Shown: piece by piece, positions 16,101 to 23,192 of the stretch | Layout: the number at the start of each line of letters is the position of its first letter | Numbering within the stretch: position 1 is the stretch's first letter | Origin: Ruminococcaceae bacterium UBA6416 | GTDB taxonomy: Bacteria > Bacillota > Clostridia > Oscillospirales > Acutalibacteraceae | DNA: 38,021 nt | Assembly: GCA_002438505.1 (NCBI GenBank) | Contig: DJPI01000022.1 | Coordinates: 1-38,021 of the forward strand | Direction: 5' to 3' | The notes under the pieces: model-generated | What the model was told of the DNA's origin: nothing | The model's database searches: none | The model's input: only the letters and a program-made list of their open reading frames with translations | Position numbers and translations under genes: made by a program

Positions 16101-16663
16101 TGAACCTTTTCTCCCTTTTTGGCGTAGGTGTCAAAAGCAAGGTCATAGCCGAGGTTTTTATAAACCTCTCTGAACTCATCGGCGGTGATTGCCCTTGCGG
16201 CTTCCTTTTTGTTGTTTTCAAAGGTCATTGCCTTGTTTGTGTTGATGTCGTGGTTTCCGTTGATAACAAGGAACTGGAAGCCGCATTTTGCCTCATATTC
16301 CTCAAGGATTTTTGCAAGCTCGGCGTGAGCCTCATATTCGCTGTCCTTTGTCAGGTCGCCGGGAAGGAGGACATATTTGATGCCCGTTTTCTTTGCCCTT
16401 TCGGCGAGGGTGTCGAGCGCGGTGCGCAAAATGTTCTCGCTCTCATTATACATTTTTGACTCAAGGCGGCAGTATTCGAGCCATTCGGCGCCGCGCGCGC
16501 CCATGAGACTTTCGGGATAAAAATGAATGTCTGACATCGTTGCAAACGGAAGCGATGCAGTCTTTTTTCCGTGCTCCGGCTTTGCGAATGAAACGAGCGA
16601 AAAAGCGCCCATTGCAAGAACAAAGGCAAGGAACAGTGCCAATGCTTTTTTAAAGGTTTTCAT
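13151..16663 (-). CDS. Secreted double metallophosphoesterase
   Basis: 1170 residues with a signal peptide (1-27, ending SFA). Domain 1 (about 38-345) is calcineurin-like: DIH at 45, GDLTKD at 102, GNHD at 136, IHHN at 251, GHLH at 292, giving the full two-metal site. A long middle part (~370-680) is largely helical with no domain I recognise. From ~690 there is a fibronectin-like strand region, then domain 2 of purple-acid-phosphatase type: MSDPQS, NTGDLVDHGDN, SGNHEG, HKAPYS, SGHDHVYLR. A charged EAEEEEK linker leads to an amphipathic FF/KIF-rich tail. AAAGGAG precedes the ATG. Two intact active sites in one exported chain suggest phosphate or phosphodiester scavenging; substrates are unknown. 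Confidence 0.9.
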   Translation of the reverse strand: MKTFKKALALFLAFVLAMGAFSLVSFAKPEHGKKTASLPFATMSDIHFYPESLMGARGAEWLEYCRLESKMYNESENILRTALDTLAERAKKTGIKYVLLPGDLTKDSEYEAHAELAKILEEYEAKCGFQFLVINGNHDINTNKAMTFENNKKEAARAITADEFREVYKNLGYDLAFDTYAKKGEKVQGALSYVADLDESYRLIVVDSCLYSFDEPGKDLTSGKVTPELMQWIKRWTDDAKKNGKTPLLMIHHNMAPHMECEPSITFAFTLDNYLEVSEQLADWGINYSFSGHLHTNDTAAVTNDNGKTLYDVETNSLTGYPNMYREMTISTFEDGENELQIDSIDFDAVQKMTFDGVTYDNGTYKKKAFDLCFGGGLSKSGKADVTAFAMGLVKNFGGGYIEKINAAGGILPFLKTMNIDLKEILSGFLKPYIKDGIKIGSYNIFTVDNLMWFIEDLCEQISDLYIKNPQNLYDLLEPIVEKIVSMEVASVPCEKFVDTLGFGDKTKNGTFGDAVLSAMAYWYTGNEDSSDDKFMNAVIDSFENGTLLHDIFYKLLDIAFNDLIEDGILAKLEIRVDKLLADDAIQKRLGEGLNFLLGQVLRGDYTYLNLVKIVFGLGVLPYTSLYDVLDKAYMSKYLTESQLESVGIFVGWILRDFTSDKNPQENGDFGVSYFTTPVTPEATRENYRLPTMVSVVMGEDSQTQSTVSWFSKYTLESSDIEIYKADSEPQFTGKANAPEDFTVKTTSEKVVRSFPGIDLGVFGLFQYKFDMIRHTATLSGLEKGATYYYRVGNEKYGWWSETGKITTADGSKNVTFFHMSDPQSQNVRQYERSWVNVLKTAFGKYPEAAFIMNTGDLVDHGDNNHQWQYMFDTASKYLMNTNMMPLSGNHEGKGTNATVNYFTLPNVPNQDTTTGVYYSFTYNNVHFAVLNSNDLDSKTNGLSEKQIEWLKADMKNSNAQWKFVALHKAPYSQGSHYKDKDVCAIREQLSVLMPELSIDMVFSGHDHVYLRTASLVNNKKTATDITYLRKDGDIYKTQVTPSGTTYVITGCAGVKTYIQNDVTKTDKYFPRGEKVFSLDEPMFASVEIRDGVLYFNAYGVDENGAQNVDRFAIQKDKTQGEVVSDYKEAEEEEKNDSVKNFFKTFFEYIVKIFKVILNIFKIYILRVEL

Positions 16664-16712
16664 CTTGGTTTCTCCTTTTTTTCCGGGTCAAAACGCCCGC
16701 ATTTATATGAGC

Positions 16713-16741
16713 ATTATAGCAAACTTTTTTTGCTATTTAAA
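16713..16741 (-). promoter_or_regulatory. Promoter of the double metallophosphoesterase gene
   Basis: Minus-strand TTTAAA (16736-16741), 17 bp, TATAAT (16713-16718). The -10 is perfect and the -35 4/6. It lies 50 nt before the start codon. Confidence 0.65.
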
Positions 16742-16835
16742 GACAGCAAACATTCTGTCATTATTTTTCGGCGCTTTGACGGAATTTTCTTTGAGTGTTT
16801 TGGTGATTATGCCCAAGGGCCGAATATCGTTCGGC

Positions 16836-16864
16836 TTGACAAACAATCTGAGGCCGGATATAAT
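16836..16864 (+). promoter_or_regulatory. Orphan consensus promoter pointing into trmB antisense
   Basis: TTGACA (16836-16841), 17 bp, TATAAT (16859-16864), fully consensus on the plus strand. No plus-strand gene follows until 17729. The predicted transcript begins with the trmB terminator hairpin and runs antisense to trmB. Confidence 0.5.
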
Positions 16865-16865
16865 G

Positions 16866-16888
16866 AAAAAAGCCGCCGCGCAGGCGGC
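16866..16888 (-). terminator. Terminator after trmB
   Basis: Minus-strand GCCGCC/GGCGGC stem with a 5-nt loop followed by TTTTTT. Confidence 0.85.
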
Positions 16889-16919
16889 AGGCTCTTTGAA
16901 TTTTGTTACAGTTTTTTTT

Positions 16920-16939
16920 GTTACTATATACATAGTAAC
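16920..16939. repeat. Inverted repeat between trmB and its terminator
   Basis: Perfect 8-bp repeat GTTACTAT-ATAC-ATAGTAAC preceded by a T-run on the plus strand. It lies in the trmB 3' region and just downstream of the orphan plus-strand promoter. No known site is recognised. Confidence 0.5.
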
Positions 16940-16973
16940 GCTTGACGGGAAGATATCGGGTGCTCACGCACTT

Positions 16974-17654
16974 TTATCTCTTCTGCGCTTCAAGATAATA
17001 TATCGGCTGGCCGAGGTCTGAAAAGCGCTTTTCATATTCGGTCACAATGTTCCCCTCAATTCCGCTTTTGTGAAGGTCAAGGGAAACGGTATTCAAAAGA
17101 AAGCCGCATTTTGAAAATTCGCAGAGCGAAAACTCAAAAAAGTGCATATTGTCCGTTTTCTGGCGGATAATGCCGCCGTCTTTGAGCAGACGCTTATACA
17201 TCTCAAGAAAAATTTCATGGGTGAGGCGGTGCTTCGCCTGCCGCTTTTTCGGAAACGGACAGGAATGATTGAGATATATCATTTCAATACTGTTTTCCGG
17301 AAGGAAGTATTCAAGCTTTTCCGCCCCGATGACCATAAAGCGCAAATTTGAAAGATTGTTGTTTTTTGCTTTTTCACACGCTTGAACAACAACATTGCGG
17401 TTGACCTCAACGGCAAGGAGGTTGAGCTGCGGATTCGCTTTTGCCGTTTCGCAGGCGAACTGGCCCTTTCCGCAGCCGATTTCAAGATGAACGGGATTGT
17501 TGTTTCCAAAGATTTTTTTGTAATCAATAATGTTTTTTTCAATAAGGGCGTTGCCGTTTTCGTCATAGCCGCCGTGAACATAGCCGAGGTCAAGGATATA
17601 TTCGCCGCAGCTTTCAAGGCGCGCTTCAAGGTTCTTTTTCCTTCTCATTCTCAT
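16974..17654 (-). CDS. trmB: tRNA (guanine-N7-)-methyltransferase
   Basis: 226 residues. It methylates G46 in the tRNA variable loop using SAM. The SAM motif HLEIGCGKG is at about 56-64, followed by VEVNR (82-86), then IYLNHSCPFPKKRQAKHRL (126-144) and a KTDN motif (166-169). In characterised TrmB proteins the segment reads ..SDPWPKKRH.., and the Asp is important for catalysis; here it is Cys132. Variants may exist in clostridia, so activity is likely but not certain. AGGTGGG lies before the ATG; its promoter is at 17690-17717. Confidence 0.88.
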   Translation of the reverse strand: MRMRRKKNLEARLESCGEYILDLGYVHGGYDENGNALIEKNIIDYKKIFGNNNPVHLEIGCGKGQFACETAKANPQLNLLAVEVNRNVVVQACEKAKNNNLSNLRFMVIGAEKLEYFLPENSIEMIYLNHSCPFPKKRQAKHRLTHEIFLEMYKRLLKDGGIIRQKTDNMHFFEFSLCEFSKCGFLLNTVSLDLHKSGIEGNIVTEYEKRFSDLGQPIYYLEAQKR

Positions 17655-17689
17655 TTTTCTGTTCCCACCTTAATTTTCACTGATAATGA

Positions 17690-17717
17690 ATTATACCATA
17701 AAACAAAACATTTTCAA
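17690..17717 (-). promoter_or_regulatory. Promoter of trmB
   Basis: Minus-strand TTGAAA (17712-17717), 16 bp, TATAAT (17690-17695), in the 74-nt divergent gap with the hydrolase gene. Confidence 0.75.
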
Positions 17718-17728
17718 GAGGTGACCCG

Positions 17729-18589
17729 ATGATAACACTGAAAAACCGGCTGGAAAACAAAAAGCGCCGTTTCCTTTTTGAGCGCTTCCTTGTCAAAAGG
17801 CGCCTTTCCGGCGAAAAAGTCTTTTATCCGCTCTATTCAAAAGAGGAAATTGAAGAGGAGCCCTCGCGTGCGTTCGCAAGCGTGATTCCGTTTCTCATCA
17901 AAAAGCACGCCCCGACCGTCATTGTCTGTCCCGGCGGAGCGTATGAGTTCCTCTCGTTCAATGCGGAGGGCGGCGATTACGCAAGGGCTTTCAACAAAGC
18001 CGGATTCAATGTTTTTCTGCTCAACTACCGCGTTGCCGGCGCCGCGCGGTTCCCGAACCCGATGGAGGATCTTGCGCGCGCAATCTGTTTTGTTAAGGCG
18101 CACGCCGCGGCGTTCTGCGTCAACGAAAAAAAGCTTGTGATTGTCGGCTCCTCCGCCGGAGGTCATTTGTGCGCATATTTCGGCGCAAGATATAAGGAGT
18201 TTGAAACGCTCTATCACGGAAAGGAATATTCCCTGCGTCCGAGCGCAATCGTCCTTTCATATCCGGTCATCAGTATGTTTGAAGAAACTCACGAGCTTTC
18301 GCGTCTGCGTCTGCTCGGCCTTCATTCAACGCCGGAGGAACAAAAGGACAAGTCCGTTGAACTCATTGCGGATGAAAACTATCCGCCAACATTTTTCTGG
18401 CACTGCGAGGGTGACTGCACCGTTCCGATAAGCAACAGCATCCGCCTTGACGAAAGGCTTTCAAAAATGGGTGTGAAGCACGTTTTCATGCGCTATCCGG
18501 ACGGCGGCCACGGAATCGGCCTCGGCCGGAACACAACCGCGGACGGCTGGTTTGAAAAGGCCGTTGAGTTTTTGAAGGAAACAATATAA
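17729..18589 (+). CDS. Alpha/beta hydrolase, esterase/acetyl-xylan-esterase-like
   Basis: 286 residues, no signal peptide, so cytoplasmic. Oxyanion-loop CPGGAYEFLS (68-77), nucleophile elbow GSSAGG with Ser142, acid Asp in EGDCTVP (~230) and His in GGHGIG (~264) make a full triad. The GGAY..LS segment resembles the BD-FAE/Aes-type carbohydrate esterases that deacetylate sugars. Substrate unknown. GAGGTGA precedes the ATG. Divergent from trmB, so probably its own transcript. Confidence 0.83.
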   Translation: MITLKNRLENKKRRFLFERFLVKRRLSGEKVFYPLYSKEEIEEEPSRAFASVIPFLIKKHAPTVIVCPGGAYEFLSFNAEGGDYARAFNKAGFNVFLLNYRVAGAARFPNPMEDLARAICFVKAHAAAFCVNEKKLVIVGSSAGGHLCAYFGARYKEFETLYHGKEYSLRPSAIVLSYPVISMFEETHELSRLRLLGLHSTPEEQKDKSVELIADENYPPTFFWHCEGDCTVPISNSIRLDERLSKMGVKHVFMRYPDGGHGIGLGRNTTADGWFEKAVEFLKETI

Positions 18590-18593
18590 AAGG

Positions 18594-18644
18594 CCGCTGA
18601 TTGACCGGAAAGCAAGACCTTAAGTGCTTCCGGTTAATCAGCGG
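18594..18644. terminator. Long bidirectional terminator hairpin
   Basis: CCGCTGATT and ACCGGAA arms pair with TTCCGGT and AATCAGCGG, interrupted by single mismatches or bulges, between convergent genes. Plus strand is followed by TTGTTTGATTT, minus by CCTTTTATATT. Confidence 0.8.
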
Positions 18645-18653
18645 TTGTTTGAT

Positions 18654-20531
18654 TTAATAATGCTCCTCGCCGCAGATGCAGACGCGGTGAATTTTCATAA
18701 TCTTCCAGAATATCCGGACAATTTTATAGACAACCTTTGTCAGCCCGAACCTGTGGCAGGCGCAGCGGCAATCCTCAGGCGTTGAAAACGCCGCACCGCA
18801 GTTGTCGCAAATCATGTCGTGATTTCCGTCGCAATGCTCAAGAGCCGGAATTTCGGTCCCCTTTCCAACAAGCTCTTTGCAGCCTGTGCAGTATATATCG
18901 CCACTGTAGCCGCTTTTGTTGCAGGTTACGGGAACGGCGTTTTCCGTTGTGAGTGCGCTGTGGTTATTCGGATTGATTTTTATTGCCTTTGTTTTTGTTT
19001 TCCCGCAGTATTTGCAGGTGTAGGTCATGACGCCCTTTGAAACGCAGGTTGCCTGTTTTGTTATGGCTCCTCCGTCATAGTCGTGGTCGCAGGAGAGGTT
19101 CTCCGCGCTCAGGAAAACCCCGTCCGTTGTTTCATACCACGTTTCGCCGAAAATATTCAGAGTCTCCGTGCAGGCTCTGATTTTTTTCCCCTTTTCAAGT
19201 GTGCAAACGGTTTCCGCGGCGGAAAGCGGTGCGCTTTTTGCTTCCTTTCCGGCCTTGAGAACGAACGGTCTGTCCGCATATTCCGAACGTGCGTTTTTCC
19301 CTTGCGGAGTAAGATATGAGGAATAGATGTAATCGCCGTTTTCCGTGAGGTACCAAAGACTGCCGTCTCTGTCATAGACAAAGCCTTTTGCAATAACCTG
19401 CGCACCGCGCCAAAGCGTGCGCGTTCTTCCGGCGGAAAGGCGAGGGTCGTTTTTAAGAATCTTTTCGTTCGCGCGAACGGTGAGAGTTTCGGTGATGCTG
19501 TTTGATGGAGCTTTTGCGTTTTCGTCAAACAAAAGGTCTGAGCAGTAGATATATCCGCCGCTTTTGAGTCTATACCAGACGTTGCCGTATTCATTGTAAA
19601 GATAGCCGTTAATTTCCGCGCTTTTGTTCTTTTTGACCTTTCCGAGCGTGTCTGAGTCTCCGTTCGGATAGCGGTAGACCGTTTTTGCGCTCAAGACCTG
19701 CGCCGTGCATTCAACAAAGCCGGACGGAGAAAACGCGCCGCTGTCCGCTTTTTGAAGGTCCGTTCCAACCGTGTAATCACCCTCGGCGGTTTTATACCAG
19801 AGCATTGAGTTTTCGTCATACAGATAGCCCGTGACGTTCACGGCGCTTCCGGGCAGAAGCTCCCTTGTCTGAGCGGCGCTTTCGTTTGCCGAAAGGCGCG
19901 CAATCTTTGCCGCATCAGAAACCTTAAAGGAGGCGTTATATGAAATGAGGTTTTCGCCCTTTGATTTATACCCAACAAGGCCGTATCCCTTGATTTTCGG
20001 GCTTGAAAGCGGATATGAGCTTTCAATGACCTGATAGGCGCGGTTCTTGGCGCTCCAGGCGTTGCCCTCAACGGTGTTCACCGTGTCACCCTCAACGGAC
20101 TCAACAAGACCCACATGGTCGCCGTATGCGCTCATGGGCGTGTTCGGATTTTTCGGCTCAAAGTCAAAAAAGATGAGGTCGCCGCTTTGCGGTGTATAGA
20201 CATCCTTTGAGTAATAACGCACACCGAAATCCTCCGCGTCCGCCCAGGTGTTGTCCTTGAGAACGCCCTCATCCACTCCGGCCTGCCGCGCGCACCAGAC
20301 AACAAAGCAGGCGCACCACGCAATGTTGCCGCGTCCGGCGGTGTATTTTGTTCCGTCACGGTTTCCAACTTGAGTTTTTGCAATTTCAACAATGTCCTTT
20401 CGCGCGTTGCCGGTGTTTCGATATGTATTTTCATATTCACCGAAGGCGGAAAACGGCAGAATGCAAACAACCATTAAAAAAGCAAGAAGCACTGCCGCAG
20501 GTTTTTTAATGCAACGATTCATTGTTCTCAT
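18654..20531 (-). CDS. Secreted CHAP-domain cell-wall hydrolase with SH3-like repeats and CG..HY tail
   Basis: 625 residues with a signal peptide (~1-31). The CHAP domain (~42-190) has Cys73 in WCACFVVWC, His139 in GDHVGLVE and Glu155 in VEGN, the Cys-His-acid set of peptidoglycan amidases/endopeptidases. Four SH3b-like repeats of ~75-80 residues follow (~195-490), each with a G(Y/F)(L/V)Y...(L/V)WY core or a variant. Two TC..(S/K)G....C..CG-type modules come next (~500-590), then a tail C-x-C-x-CH, amphipathic helix with RIFWKIMK, ending CICGEEHY. The tail matches the DUF6273-like protein. ATGs at 20531 and 20522 compete (AAGGAG 3 and 12 nt away). Role: wall remodelling, inferred. Confidence 0.87.
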   Translation of the reverse strand: MRTMNRCIKKPAAVLLAFLMVVCILPFSAFGEYENTYRNTGNARKDIVEIAKTQVGNRDGTKYTAGRGNIAWCACFVVWCARQAGVDEGVLKDNTWADAEDFGVRYYSKDVYTPQSGDLIFFDFEPKNPNTPMSAYGDHVGLVESVEGDTVNTVEGNAWSAKNRAYQVIESSYPLSSPKIKGYGLVGYKSKGENLISYNASFKVSDAAKIARLSANESAAQTRELLPGSAVNVTGYLYDENSMLWYKTAEGDYTVGTDLQKADSGAFSPSGFVECTAQVLSAKTVYRYPNGDSDTLGKVKKNKSAEINGYLYNEYGNVWYRLKSGGYIYCSDLLFDENAKAPSNSITETLTVRANEKILKNDPRLSAGRTRTLWRGAQVIAKGFVYDRDGSLWYLTENGDYIYSSYLTPQGKNARSEYADRPFVLKAGKEAKSAPLSAAETVCTLEKGKKIRACTETLNIFGETWYETTDGVFLSAENLSCDHDYDGGAITKQATCVSKGVMTYTCKYCGKTKTKAIKINPNNHSALTTENAVPVTCNKSGYSGDIYCTGCKELVGKGTEIPALEHCDGNHDMICDNCGAAFSTPEDCRCACHRFGLTKVVYKIVRIFWKIMKIHRVCICGEEHY

Positions 20532-20576
20532 TATCTCCTTGTAATCGTTTATGTGTTATCTTAATATTTTCAAAAC

Positions 20577-20624
20577 AAAAATCGAACCGTGCCGCAGCGT
20601 TCCGCAGCACAAGTCCGATTTTTT
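20577..20624 (-). terminator. Terminator after prfB
   Basis: Outer stem AAAATCG/CGATTTT enclosing GTGC/GCAC, with T-runs at the base on the minus strand, between prfB and the CHAP gene. Confidence 0.75.
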
Positions 20625-20643
20625 GCTGTTTTGCTGTTTAAAC

Positions 20644-21771
20644 TCAGCCCTCATTTTTCGCAAGCGCATCAAGCGACTGCTTTTTGAGGTAGGCATTGAT
20701 AAAGCCGTCAATGTCTCCGTCCATAACGGCATTGATGTTGCCCATTTCAAAGCCGGTTCTGTGGTCCTTGACAAGGGTATACGGCATGAAAACATAGGAG
20801 CGTATCTGGCTGCCCCAACCGATCTCCTTCTGGTCGCCCTTAATGTCCTCAATCTTGTCAAGGTGTTCGCGCTCCTTGATTTCAATGAGCTTTGACTTGA
20901 GCATCCTCATGCAGACCTCGCGGTTCTGGTGCTGACTGCGCTCAACCTGACAGCTGACAACAATTCCCGTTGGAATATGGATAAGACGAACGGCCGAGGA
21001 GGTTTTGTTAACCTTCTGTCCGCCTGCGCCGGAAGCGCGGTAAACCTCCATCTTGATGTCCTCCGGGTTAATTTCAACCTCAATGGTGTCATCAATTTCC
21101 GGCATAACCTCAAGGGAAGCAAAGGAGGTGTGGCGTCTTCCCGAGGAATCGAACGGAGAAACGCGGACAAGGCGGTGAACGCCCATCTCGCTTTTGAGGT
21201 AGCCGTATGCGTTCTCCCCCTCAACAAGAACAACGGCGGACTTGAGTCCGGCTTCATCGCCGTCAAGGAAGTCAAGCGTTGTGTATTTATATCCGTGCTT
21301 TGACGCCCACTGGCCATACATTCTGAAAAGCATCTGACACCAGTCCTGCGCCTCCGTTCCGCCGGCTCCGGCGTGGAAGGTGAGGATGGCGTTCTTTGAG
21401 TCATATTCGCCGGAAAGGAGGGTTGAAAGCATCTGCTTTTCAAGCTCCTTTTCAACCGCTTCAACGCTTGCGCGGCATTCATCAACAAGGTTAAGGTCGC
21501 CCTCCTCGTCTGAAAGCTCAATCATCATGAGCGCATCATCATACGCGGTTTTAAGGTCATCATAGGCTTTGATTTTGTTTTTGAGCGAGGCAATGCGCTG
21601 GAGAACCTTTTGTGAATTTGCAAGATCGCCCCAGAAGTCCTCGGCGGCGGTCTTTTTTTCAAGCTCTTCAATTTCTGCGCTCATTTTTTTCAGACCGAGC
21701 GCGTCGGCAAGCTCCGCCAGGGGCTTTTCGCTTTCAAGAAGGCGGAGTCTGAGTTCTTCAAATTGAATCAT
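20644..21771 (-). CDS. prfB: Peptide chain release factor 2 (no frameshift site)
   Basis: About 375 residues. It releases peptides at UGA and UAA. The SPF tripeptide (VSPFDSSGRRHTSF) that reads the stop codon and the SGAGGQ.VNKT GGQ loop are both present. Many prfB genes hold an in-frame TGA after about 25 codons that requires +1 frameshifting; here the N-terminus reads straight through ALADALGLKKMSAEI, with CTG-AAA-AAA where the site would be. The start is ATG 21771; TTG 21774 is an alternative (AAAGGA upstream). Promoter at 21894-21922. Confidence 0.95.
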   Translation of the reverse strand: MIQFEELRLRLLESEKPLAELADALGLKKMSAEIEELEKKTAAEDFWGDLANSQKVLQRIASLKNKIKAYDDLKTAYDDALMMIELSDEEGDLNLVDECRASVEAVEKELEKQMLSTLLSGEYDSKNAILTFHAGAGGTEAQDWCQMLFRMYGQWASKHGYKYTTLDFLDGDEAGLKSAVVLVEGENAYGYLKSEMGVHRLVRVSPFDSSGRRHTSFASLEVMPEIDDTIEVEINPEDIKMEVYRASGAGGQKVNKTSSAVRLIHIPTGIVVSCQVERSQHQNREVCMRMLKSKLIEIKEREHLDKIEDIKGDQKEIGWGSQIRSYVFMPYTLVKDHRTGFEMGNINAVMDGDIDGFINAYLKKQSLDALAKNEG

Positions 21772-21893
21772 CAAAAATACAATCCTTTCGTGTGTGCATA
21801 TAAATTAAAGCTGAATCCTTTTGAAACAGAAAAGTTTTTAAATCATTGGTTCTGTCCTTTCAAAAAACAATAAAAAGGCATATTAACTTATAT

Positions 21894-21922
21894 ATTATAC
21901 ATACTTTTCACTCAAAGAGCAA
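21894..21922 (-). promoter_or_regulatory. Promoter of prfB
   Basis: Minus-strand TTGCTC (21917-21922), 17 bp, TATAAT (21894-21899). Confidence 0.7.
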
Positions 21923-22005
21923 CCGAAAAACCAAAAATCTCCTGTTTTTTTGAAAAAAAACCTGAAAATGGCCGCAAAGTAATTGCAATTTTTTCAGAAA
22001 ACAGT

Positions 22006-22078
22006 AAAATATATAATGAATAATCTGTGCGGAAAATCAACCGTGTTTTGGATATCACCGCGCAAAATATATAATGAA
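22006..22078 (+). repeat. Two copies of a 15-bp -10-like direct repeat
   Basis: AAAATATATAATGAA occurs at 22006-22020 and 22064-22078, each containing TATAAT. The second lies 18 nt before the ATG of the RING-finger gene and probably provides its -10. The rest of the 21780-22096 gap is A/T-rich with no other gene. Upstream -35 matches are weak for both copies. Confidence 0.5.
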
Positions 22079-22096
22079 CAAAAAGAAAGGCGCAAA

Positions 22097-23170
22097 ATGA
22101 GATACGAAAACAACATCTGCGATGGCTGCAAAAAAAAGTTCTCTGAAACCGATGACATTGTTGTCTGCCCGGTTTGCGGAACTCCGCAGCACCGCGAGTG
22201 CTATGAAAAAAACGGAGAATGCGTCAACGCCGCTCTCCATGAAAGCGGCTTTTCCTGGCACGGAGAAGTGACCACTCCCCTTTCAAAGGAAAACGAAAAA
22301 AAGCAGCAGAAACAAGCTCAGGGCGAAGAGCTTGTTTGCCCCGCGTGCGGAAGCGTTAATCCGCCAAAGTCAGACTTCTGCTCCGTCTGCGGCCAGAAGT
22401 TCACCTTTTTCGGCGTGAATCTTCTTGAAAAAGAGCAGCGCCTTAACCGTGAAATTGATGAGGAGGACAGACTCAACGACGTTTTCTGGGAGGTTCAAGA
22501 GGCAATCAACAGCGGAAACGGAACGGACGCGGACATCGAGCGTATGCTTGACGCACGCGCAAAAATTGTTGCCCCCGGACTTTCAAAGGAACAGGAGCAG
22601 GAGGTTCTCTGCGGCCAGCCGATTAAGCGCGTTCTTGTTTTTGTTTCCGTAAACGCCGTGAAGTACATCAACAAATTCAGAAAAATTGAAAGCAAAGGCT
22701 CCCTGACATGGAACTGGGCGGCGTTTTTCTTCACTCCGTTTTGGTTCTTTTATCGCAAGCTTTACAAAATCGGCGGAATTTTCCTTTTCATCCGCCTTGC
22801 GCTGTCTTTGCTGATGCTTCCGTTTATGAACAACTTCCAGTCGCTTTATGAGGCTTTTCTTTCCGCGGCGCAAAATTCAACAACGGACGCCGCTTTCATG
22901 ACCGCATACAACAATTTTCTTCACGGCGCCATGCCCATTTATATTTTGAGCTTTTTGATTATTGCTCTCTCGGTTGTTTCGGCGCTGATTGCAGACAGGG
23001 TCTATAAAAAATATGTGACCTTTACTCTGTCTGAAGCGGCTCAGATTCACAATCCGCTCATTTTTTCAAATTACTTCTTGCGCTGCAGCGGCTGCAATAT
23101 GCTCGCCGCCTTCACCTCGCTCGCAGCTGCCCTCGTTATTCCGAACATTGTTTCACTGTTCATTCAATAA
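22097..23170 (+). CDS. Prok-RING/zinc-ribbon membrane protein (DUF2628-like)
   Basis: 357 residues. The N-terminal finger (1-50) has Cys8, Cys11, Cys24, Cys27, His32, Cys35 and Cys42, His48, an eight-ligand RING/FYVE-like order. A zinc ribbon follows with Cys81, Cys84, Cys95, Cys98 (CPACG, CSVCG). After a charged helical linker come hydrophobic segments near 195-240, 273-298 and 333-357. The F..PFWFFYRKLY segment is typical of DUF2628 proteins. Prokaryotic RING proteins of this architecture occur in clostridia; function is unknown. ATG 22097 follows GAAAGGCG. First gene before galU (22-nt gap), so possibly linked to envelope sugar metabolism. Confidence 0.82.
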   Translation: MRYENNICDGCKKKFSETDDIVVCPVCGTPQHRECYEKNGECVNAALHESGFSWHGEVTTPLSKENEKKQQKQAQGEELVCPACGSVNPPKSDFCSVCGQKFTFFGVNLLEKEQRLNREIDEEDRLNDVFWEVQEAINSGNGTDADIERMLDARAKIVAPGLSKEQEQEVLCGQPIKRVLVFVSVNAVKYINKFRKIESKGSLTWNWAAFFFTPFWFFYRKLYKIGGIFLFIRLALSLLMLPFMNNFQSLYEAFLSAAQNSTTDAAFMTAYNNFLHGAMPIYILSFLIIALSVVSALIADRVYKKYVTFTLSEAAQIHNPLIFSNYFLRCSGCNMLAAFTSLAAALVIPNIVSLFIQ

Positions 23171-23192
23171 GGTTTCACAAGGAGAAAACGCT

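Noticed and set aside
16527..17021. 164-codon plus-strand frame between the metallophosphoesterase and trmB
   Set aside because: It spans two promoters and a terminator and is antisense to a signal peptide; no supporting ribosome site.
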